In this document: piece by piece, positions 9,001-12,550 of the stretch
Layout: each line of letters starts with the position of its first letter
How positions within the stretch are numbered: the first letter of the stretch is position 1
Assembly (NCBI GenBank): GCA_943360385.1
Contig: CALRIM020000092.1
Span: forward strand, 1 to 12,550
DNA from: CAJBVG01 sp943360385
Lineage (GTDB): Bacteria > Bacteroidota > Bacteroidia > Sphingobacteriales > Sphingobacteriaceae
Reading direction: 5' to 3'
Length of the DNA: 12,550 nt
The notes under the pieces: generated by a model
Database searches by the model: none
Told to the model about the DNA's origin: nothing
The model's input: only the letters and a program-made list of their open reading frames with translations
Position numbers and translations under genes: made by a program

Positions 9001-11334
9001 CAAATAGTCATATACTTCTTGAAAACTATTGTAAGTGGTGTCGTTTTTCTGAGCTAATGGGTCTATGGTAAATAACCCTTCTAATCCCACACAAACATCT
9101 ACCACAATAGAATCATTCATTAATCTATTATCGCCCAAATTACTTCCTTGAACAAAATAAACCGTTAATTTAAATGGTTCATAATTATTTCTAGTAATGT
9201 AAAATGGTGCTGTAACTGTTTGAGTTTGCGTTTTAAAATAACTGGACAAAGCATACGGCATAGAAATATACTCTTCTTCACCTAATTGATCAACGCCATC
9301 TATTTTATACTTAAAGAATAAACTTTTACTTCCATTCCCCTGCCCTTGCCAACGTACCGTAATTTTCCATGCAGTTGGTTTTTTGTATCTAAACACATCT
9401 GGAGTTACACCGATAATGGCATAGTCATTTCCTCCAGGACCGTACTCATCACATCCAATGTCTGGTATATTTGCATTTAAAATACCATCGCGAATTTCTC
9501 CATCGTAATCAAATTGAGCTTGAGATAAGGCAGCTGTACTTCCTTTTTGATCTAGTTCAGTAGTTAGTGTATGTAAATCTGAATTTGAGAAAAACTGAGG
9601 ATCAAGAGATAAAGAGTTTTTATCTCTACCAGTTGCAATCATAAATTCACTTGGTTTTACTCTAGCAAAACCTGCATACCAAGCAAAACCACTAAAGTTG
9701 TTTGAGTTAGTATCTAATTGAGCAACAAAAATATCATTATTATCAGATGCTATAATTGGATTTGTAGCAGAACCACTATAGTAAGCATATCCTTTATTAG
9801 CATTGTAAAAAATATTATTATAAACATATACGTTTCCAATGCTCGGAGAACCGTTAATATAAAACGATGTGGTATTATCAACCGTATTTGTTTTAGAAGG
9901 AGCATCCATTAATACAGAGTTGAAAAATATATTAGCCCACCCCACACCATTTAAATATAACCCAACCGGTGTTTCTGTAATATTAAATGTATTAGTTGTA
10001 TTGCTATAGTTATTAAAGAAACCACCCGCAATCATGTTATTATTAATATTCACATATTTATTTGTTGGTGTACCAGTTCCTACAACAGAACTTAAGTACA
10101 TACCATACTGCCCTGCATCCGTTACATAATTTCTAATAACTTCTATGTTACCAGGAGAAACAGTATTTATATTTGATAAATAATAACCAGTTGATTTTAC
10201 ATCAGCAGAAGGTCTAAAATATACTTTGTTCCCCCTAACTTTAGCATTTGTAGAATTGTTTACATAAATTCCATAAAAAGATGATTGTTGAATAAGATTG
10301 CTATCTATTTGAGATAAAGTATCCCTTGAAGATGAGGAACCAAATAATACTATTCCATAATATCCACCAGAAATTTTATTTGATTTTAAAGTTAAGTATT
10401 TTGCAGATCCAGATGCTGGAGCAGAAAGTGCATAATTAATATTTGAAGCACCCATTGTTCCGCCTAAAATTCCTGCAAATCCCTTCCCATTTGAAATAGA
10501 ATCTACTGTAATTTCACAATTTCTAATGATACAATTATTAGCACCATTAGTAAGTTGAACACCTATACCAGTAATAATATTTCTATTTACAATTCTAAGA
10601 TTCTTTAAGGTAAGTTTATCTATACCATTAAGTTTAACTGTAATTTGTTGAGCTGATTCTGAGATTAAAATAACATCTCTTTTTCCCGAAAAACTTTCAA
10701 ATGAAATATTCTTAGCACCATTTGGAAAATAAACAGATAAAGCGTCGATATCAATATTGTCAACATATGATCCAGTTTTAACTCGGAATATAATATCATT
10801 ACTCAAGCCATTATACACTAATGCATTTACTGCAGATGAGAAATTTTTATAATCTGCACCAAATAAACCTATCGTTTTAACTCCACCAGTTAATGGTGAA
10901 CCAAATGTTGCAGATACTGTATCATTAGCAGGATTAACATCAGACGAGGTGTTATTAATCTCTTTCACATATGCTTCTACAGTATTATTAAGTGCATCTA
11001 CATATGTAGTACTAATAGTAAAAGATCCTGATGAAATTTGTAATGTGTTACTTGCTGCAAGTAAGTTTATTGCTTGGGTTACATCAGCTTGTGCAACACC
11101 ATTTATTTTCCACCCAATTTTAACACTAGTAATAGTTGCATTTCCAAAATTTCTTACAACAACTCTCAACGTTTTAGTAGCTCCTGTATGAGCTGCACCA
11201 ACTGGCGAAGTAAATACAGTTAAGCCTGCATCTAACGCTTGAGATTTCGCTTGACTTGTAAAAAACAGAAATGCTATCGATAAAATACCGATAGCTAATC
11301 TAGAATTTTTATGAAAATTCTTGGTAATATTCAT
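3061..11334 (-). CDS. Giant four-module beta-helix/Ig-like surface protein with type A T9SS sorting domain
   Basis: This complete 2757-residue protein has a signal peptide at 1-33 and a CARDB-type Ig-like domain at about 34-148. Four modules of roughly 600 residues follow, each a right-handed parallel beta-helix, a closing motif and an Ig-like domain. The closing motifs are DIGCDE at 625, 1243 and 2429 and the divergent DIGSIE at 1848. A further Ig-like domain starts near 2559 and a type A (Por secretion system) sorting domain fills 2678-2757. Helix rungs carry recurrent motifs: GGYYG near the middle, NNMIAGGF later, and NNIFY/NNII near the end. Type A domains direct export across the outer membrane by T9SS and are usually removed on attachment or release. 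The protein is therefore predicted to be extracellular or surface-attached. No pectate-lyase or other active-site motif is recognised. The ATG at 11334 is chosen because a signal peptide follows directly and it lies 16 bp after the previous stop. The 8.3-kb frame is unbroken. Confidence 0.95.
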   Translation of the reverse strand: MNITKNFHKNSRLAIGILSIAFLFFTSQAKSQALDAGLTVFTSPVGAAHTGATKTLRVVVRNFGNATITSVKIGWKINGVAQADVTQAINLLAASNTLQISSGSFTISTTYVDALNNTVEAYVKEINNTSSDVNPANDTVSATFGSPLTGGVKTIGLFGADYKNFSSAVNALVYNGLSNDIIFRVKTGSYVDNIDIDALSVYFPNGAKNISFESFSGKRDVILISESAQQITVKLNGIDKLTLKNLRIVNRNIITGIGVQLTNGANNCIIRNCEITVDSISNGKGFAGILGGTMGASNINYALSAPASGSAKYLTLKSNKISGGYYGIVLFGSSSSRDTLSQIDSNLIQQSSFYGIYVNNSTNAKVRGNKVYFRPSADVKSTGYYLSNINTVSPGNIEVIRNYVTDAGQYGMYLSSVVGTGTPTNKYVNINNNMIAGGFFNNYSNTTNTFNITETPVGLYLNGVGWANIFFNSVLMDAPSKTNTVDNTTSFYINGSPSIGNVYVYNNIFYNANKGYAYYSGSATNPIIASDNNDIFVAQLDTNSNNFSGFAWYAGFARVKPSEFMIATGRDKNSLSLDPQFFSNSDLHTLTTELDQKGSTAALSQAQFDYDGEIRDGILNANIPDIGCDEYGPGGNDYAIIGVTPDVFRYKKPTAWKITVRWQGQGNGSKSLFFKYKIDGVDQLGEEEYISMPYALSSYFKTQTQTVTAPFYITRNNYEPFKLTVYFVQGSNLGDNRLMNDSIVVDVCVGLEGLFTIDPLAQKNDTTYNSFQEVYDYLKCGVSGPTVIQIADGTYDEQINLWKIRNSSTTNTITFKSKNNVFSTKLTYANGTAENHSTILFNNAQYITIRDLTIESRSIANGTCVQFAGNSKFNTLKNNIIRIDSTQTIFPTSLACVVATKLGTLFTGQYASNASNNTILNNKIFGGYYGVAMFGTDTDKRDLGNVIEGNTITSFHKAGVYLEYSDTKVLRNIIAGKFGMDANAFGIYAKNLGDRGGVYSNDISSNKIYDITYQGIQLFQCLGNKNIGAKKSTFVVSNNMIGGGFTTFNSATSGIYLNTSLAISILHNTIYMDAPRATTGSTTDQNPTQARCLVVNSTNTDIEALNNILYSRNGAIPLDYYTFSGNGANGLVVSENNLYYTWYSNKNTPLILIRRVRKTQQNTTTSSYGFSQLSESPLSALTKFKNSTGNGSRDRKSLGLPLMFEELPYNFHTYDLTVESKAAGGQDILDDIDKDSRKTKTPDIGCDEFTVANYDLDINKIRNPLLSSLKPNYIQVVLRNRGRYSLDKIKVVLKCKVEDVENGFSLVSQDTVTLTMKKTGDLQIYKFKTGVSVPRRGYYDVCVEKISGLTQDTVYANDKKCVNICTGIEGHFYIGFGTNYLPGTDTTRYFPSIQNAFDKVYCGIADDTWFNVKPSTTAYLERLLIPKYLINLDSPILTLQPYGTTLNTEVVIQQPVTPVGDNAKLHYTVRFNGSNFVKLLNLNIKNTGPNFGTGVHLTKNSNGNIIEGCKIEVSNTATTAFFFPIAFTSSTKLDINDIQSNSKSGHGNRIVKNELLGGYSGVAMLGASLIDLDYDNSIDSNTISDYWQSGVYSINNTIKSISFNKLTPRAISSPACMSISYKYAGEGGIINANRLINSKQIGINLYGIDAFMNNRLIVSNNWITHNFGTSIADTASAILIKRSSNIGIYYNSIRYNGFVSAINVAKETITVVDQETGGTTTEDIAPVNINLVNNIIKVDSVPGFLQKPYVIYFNSTDPTSEFEHNAYFTGYNTRFAFYKTSADQKNFGIWQLNTSKDLSSYNMEPGFVSEFDMNLADPDTLRFDKKGLVVAGISRDYNNRKRSPRVTDIGSIEYERQENDVSLFNIVNTKAVYGINTFSVNILNDGNADLSTKSICLEYSLDSGKTWIGRQTVLLSELKGRYDQQKFSFQLKHAKTNFIVIPLCVRIAPDCRLANDTVFAYESLCKDLCVGLEKGTYTIGKNGTEDFPTIQQAVVALICGFDSSVVFNISPGNYYERISIPVLHTNSDTTVVFQSLTGNPKDVVLEYANTTDENEHHVMRLDGTRYITFRNLTFASKAKARASGIHLSDTANHNLIEHCFFIFDSTAVINTLVGVLGSGKIAFTDPSFANSNTVRNCEFFGGAFGIRFLGSKSNAYGGGNSIINNKFRKNYTSAIDILYSQVDSISNNDIYMRDGNVDNVGMNIYGALTDFIITGNKIVNAQNIGFSMDSCRTISRGLIANNMIAGGFVSDNLKNEAGMLIKGTGAFPSKGVNSSGFIEIINNSILYDGLNDTAAALNVLRSNSLNIYNNIIVNYGTGYAFKFQKSTDGVNEFNDADANLLYTRGTNLAQWNETVCSNLESLGLQNSGNSPFNASKSPKGPNDTASFDPMFRSNKDLHVNYSYLDGSGFPKDLVLTDIDNESRNSNTPDIGCDEFFPGFDLAVTEFITPIDNASFKDEVQVAVKIKNIGADIYTAKVKYTFDGVLIDSVVKNYTQPVKFDSTINILFAKKFQTRQAGPHTLKAYTEIKKLTQSGQFVNNDFNNYNDTLTIIVVSKDTSDIGVSNFLTPLNGIAVKDLTPVQVAVTNYGNLTASTYKVYLKVNGKIKETMNVTTPLLGRQTKEYQFNYKINPDSAVYFDICATTELFDDVIGSNDSNCIFVPTIVGSIGASTDKELFNVHPNPTTSMLKFSLDMQTEKDVNIQVFDLSGRLIREDFVESVQAGKHVVEMDYRELAEGTYMFVLQAGDKRYNGRFIIIR
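3064..3303 (-). other. Type A T9SS C-terminal sorting domain
   Basis: Residues 2678-2757 show the family pattern in order: NVHPNPTT at the start, then the VFDLSGRLI strand, a GKHVVEMD strand, the GTYMFVL motif, and a short final strand ending in FIIIR. This matches the type A (Por secretion system) sorting domain family in length (about 80 residues), motif order and position at the extreme C-terminus. Confidence 0.93.
3661..5430 (-). repeat. Beta-helix/Ig module 4 of the giant gene
   Basis: This covers residues 1969-2558. It opens with CVGLEKGTYTIG followed by DFPTIQQAV, with the second Cys at 1999. Rungs include GGAFGIRFLG and NNMIAGGF, and the helix closes with NTPDIGCDE near 2434. Its Ig-like domain lacks the Cys pair seen in the two preceding ones. 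A further Ig-like domain (about 2559-2660, Cys2640 and Cys2657) follows before the sorting domain. Confidence 0.8.
5431..7242 (-). repeat. Beta-helix/Ig module 3 of the giant gene, divergent
   Basis: This covers residues 1365-1968. It opens with CTGIEGHFYIG and has the second Cys at 1402. It keeps the GGYSGVAMLG rung, but the NNMIAGGF rung has become NNWITHNFG and the closing motif has become DIGSIE (1848-1853). A polar Thr/Glu-rich stretch at about 1704-1728 has no counterpart in the other modules. The Ig-like domain has Cys1944, Cys1951 and Cys1965. Confidence 0.8.
7243..9093 (-). repeat. Beta-helix/Ig module 2 of the giant gene
   Basis: This covers residues 748-1364. It opens with CVGLEGLFTI, and a second Cys lies at 780 before GVSGPT. 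Rungs include GGYYGVAMFG and NNMIGGGF. The closing stretch DIDKDSRKTKTPDIGCDE ends at 1248. The following Ig-like domain carries a Cys pair (1342 and 1361) that the Ig domain of module 1 lacks. Confidence 0.8.
9094..10887 (-). repeat. Beta-helix/Ig module 1 of the giant gene
   Basis: This covers residues 150-747. The helix opens with KTIGLFGADYKNFSSAV, contains GGYYGIVLFG and NNNMIAGGF rungs, and closes with PDIGCDE at 624-630. The Ig-like domain after it (about 638-745) ends in an NDSIVVDV strand. Unlike later modules, the opening lacks the Cys pair. Boundaries are set by motif alignment to the other modules and are approximate. Confidence 0.8.
11236..11334 (-). other. Signal peptide of the 2757-residue gene
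   Basis: Residues 1-33 contain a basic N-region (Lys5, Lys9, Arg12) and a hydrophobic core from Leu13 to Phe25. Two possible cleavage sites follow, after SQA at 29 or SQA at 33. The second leaves a mature start at Leu34-Asp35, which is where the first Ig-like domain begins, so I favour it. Confidence 0.8.
11273..11295 (-). repeat. Inverted repeat inside the signal-peptide coding region
   Basis: GCTATCG at 11273-11279 pairs perfectly with CGATAGC at 11289-11295 across a 9-base A/T-rich loop, about 40 bases after the start codon of the giant gene. It could form a small mRNA hairpin, but it codes for ordinary signal-peptide residues and may be chance. Confidence 0.25.
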
Positions 11335-11350
11335 ATGTAGTTCTGTTATT
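11335..11350 (-). other. Short intergenic spacer before the giant gene
   Basis: Only 16 bases separate the TAA of the type B gene from the ATG of the giant gene. No Shine-Dalgarno sequence, promoter or terminator is visible, so the two genes are most likely read from one transcript. Confidence 0.65.
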
Positions 11351-12550
11351 TTATTTAATAATATCTATTGTACCTGATTGTGATCTAGCTCTTGATTCTA
11401 ATGTATAGAAATATGTTCCTGAACCTAATCCGTCTGCTTTCCATTCAAAAGCCGGATCAGAAGATTCAAATACTATTTTACCCCATCTATTAAATATTGT
11501 AAACTTAAATCCTGGGTCGCAATACACTTTGTATTGATTGATGATGCTATACGTATCATTAATTTTATCATCATTCGGACTGAATACATTTGGAATTGGA
11601 TTTGTTAAATCTGTATTCGGTATTACTTTAAATTTAATTGTAAATCCTTCTTCTGGTGTTTTACATGGAGGGTTAGAAGTACTAAAGAATACGGTATAGG
11701 CGCTATCTCTTATTTGATCACAACTTGTTTCCCATTTAAAAGTTGCTAGCCCCTCTCCAGTTACACTTGTTTGTTCGAATGTCGCTAAGTTTCCAGAAAT
11801 ACCAGAATACACATCTCCCGATGTAAAAATTCCAACTGAGTCGCCTGGTAAAATACTTCTAGATATTAAATCTAATAGGAATTTCTCTCCAGCTACTAAT
11901 TCTATTGTTGTATCTCTTCCTGATGTGAAATTAGGAGCTAAGTTTGGATTTCTAAGGACATATAATTTGAATGTATGACGTGCTGAATCTTGAGGATTTC
12001 TACATGCACCATCCCATGCTCCTACTTTTATTAAATACGGTTCATCGCGAATTAAGCTACAATCTCCAAACCAACTCATCGTAGTCTTTAATGTATCTGC
12101 ACCTAATCCATTTACCCTTGAAACTACTGGTTTCGGTAAATTAAATGGAATATTGGTATATACAGTATCAAGTGTAATGTATTCTCCAATCGTGGTGTCT
12201 AATACAGTTAAATTAATCGTAAATGTTTCTCCTGCATATATGGTATCCACTGTTTCGGGTGCACTACTGAACGTGAATTTAGGAATATAATTCGCACGCT
12301 CTCGAACAGTAATATTAAACGTTAAGATATTTTTTTCCGGATTCACACACTCATTATCTCTTGCTACTACTCTTGCTATATAAGGTGTCGTTCTAATATC
12401 TAAACATGTTGTATTCCAATTTAATTCTGCGCGTGCAGAATCTTTGCCTGCTGCTGGTACTACAAAGGCTATGTTTTGTACTACCGATGGATTCGCAATT
12501 TCTGATGTTTGATCTAAGGTAATGTACACCGAATCGAATCGTTGATTGGT
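11351..12550 (-). CDS. Ig/cadherin-like repeat protein with type B T9SS (CHU_C) sorting domain, 5' end beyond the right edge
   Basis: The frame is open to the right edge, leaving 399 visible C-terminal residues; the true start is outside. A GTG at 12529 is internal, since coding continues upstream of it and no signal peptide follows. Numbering from the first visible residue, three repeats of about 115 residues each contain a W-x3-C-x2-I-R-type motif and a second Cys followed by x-x-P. The pairs are Cys49/68, 164/183 and 277/296. Residues 318-399 are a CHU_C/type B sorting domain: IPNVFSPNDD, then FTIFNRWG, a WxADG motif and GTYFYTL, ending in a Lys near the stop. This domain family targets proteins to T9SS, often needing a dedicated SprF-like partner, which is not visible here. 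The protein should be surface-exposed or released. It precedes the giant beta-helix gene by 16 bp and is probably cotranscribed with it. The ligand is unknown. Confidence 0.93.
   Translation of the reverse strand, partial: TNQRFDSVYITLDQTSEIANPSVVQNIAFVVPAAGKDSARAELNWNTTCLDIRTTPYIARVVARDNECVNPEKNILTFNITVRERANYIPKFTFSSAPETVDTIYAGETFTINLTVLDTTIGEYITLDTVYTNIPFNLPKPVVSRVNGLGADTLKTTMSWFGDCSLIRDEPYLIKVGAWDGACRNPQDSARHTFKLYVLRNPNLAPNFTSGRDTTIELVAGEKFLLDLISRSILPGDSVGIFTSGDVYSGISGNLATFEQTSVTGEGLATFKWETSCDQIRDSAYTVFFSTSNPPCKTPEEGFTIKFKVIPNTDLTNPIPNVFSPNDDKINDTYSIINQYKVYCDPGFKFTIFNRWGKIVFESSDPAFEWKADGLGSGTYFYTLESRARSQSGTIDIIK
11354..11599 (-). other. Type B (CHU_C) T9SS C-terminal sorting domain
   Basis: The last 82 residues start with PIPNVFSPNDD, then NDTYSI, a Cys near YKVYC, the diagnostic FTIFNRWGKIVF strand, a WKADG motif, GTYFYTL, and a terminal IDIIK. 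This is the gliding-motility-associated C-terminal domain, distinct from the type A domain of the next gene downstream. Confidence 0.93.
11600..12550 (-). repeat. Three Ig/cadherin-like repeats with fixed-spacing Cys pairs
   Basis: Three consecutive repeats (the first cut by the edge) share the core W-x3-C-x2-I-R...Y...C-x2-P. The first Cys residues lie at 49, 164 and 277 of the visible protein, giving periods of 115 and 113. In each repeat the second Cys comes exactly 19 positions after the first. The pattern resembles the Ig/cadherin-like repeats that commonly precede CHU_C domains; disulfide bonding is inferred. Confidence 0.75.

Noticed and set aside
3061..11334. Polysaccharide lyase or other enzyme, because of the beta-helix fold
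   Set aside because: Right-handed beta-helices occur in pectate lyases, but I see no conserved catalytic Lys/Arg cluster or calcium-site motif. The same fold is common in non-enzymatic surface proteins, so no reaction is assigned.
12527..12529. GTG as the start codon of the type B gene
   Set aside because: The same frame stays open to the right edge, the residues just upstream look like normal protein, and no signal peptide follows the GTG although the product carries a secretion signal.
1..12550. CRISPR array, phage or transposon origin suggested by the many repeated motifs
   Set aside because: The repeats are in-frame protein repeats spaced by whole domains and diverged at DNA level. There are no short direct repeats with regular spacers, no transposase or integrase frame, and no terminal inverted repeats.

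Overview
The window is A+T-rich DNA filled almost completely by three large genes on the minus strand, so it reads from the right edge to the left. The organism is almost certainly a member of the Bacteroidota (Flavobacteriia, Cytophagia or Chitinophagia-like). The evidence is two different C-terminal sorting signals of the type IX secretion system (T9SS), start codons with A/T-rich leaders and no Shine-Dalgarno sequence, low GC, and very long Asn/Ser/Thr-rich secreted proteins.

Layout in order of transcription. (1) 12550-11351 is the 3' part of a gene whose start lies beyond the right edge. Its visible 399 residues are three Ig/cadherin-like repeats, each with an identically spaced cysteine pair, and then a type B (CHU_C, gliding-motility-associated) sorting domain. 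(2) After a 16-bp gap, 11334-3061 is a complete 2757-residue gene. It has a signal peptide, an N-terminal Ig-like (CARDB-type) domain, four copies of a module of about 600 residues (right-handed parallel beta-helix, closing DIGCDE-type motif, Ig-like domain), one more Ig-like domain, and a type A T9SS sorting domain. (3) After a 30-bp gap, 3030-1 is the 5' part of a paralogous gene. It has a signal peptide, one complete beta-helix/Ig module and most of a second beta-helix. It is open through the left edge, so at least 1010 residues are encoded.

The tight same-strand spacing, with no room for a terminator, suggests one operon of exported surface or extracellular proteins. The shared modules show that genes 2 and 3 arose by duplication. 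No catalytic motif is recognisable, and a structural, adhesive or glycan-binding role is inference only. There are no RNA genes, mobile elements, CRISPR arrays or origins that I can support. No stretch longer than 30 bases lies outside a gene.

The most interesting detail is the cysteine pattern. Two separate cysteine pairs in the beta-helix/Ig modules are each gained or lost together, and the type B protein carries three pairs with exactly 18 residues between the cysteines. This suggests disulfide-stapled repeat rods. I did not find a convincing new biological system beyond this array of exported repeat proteins.
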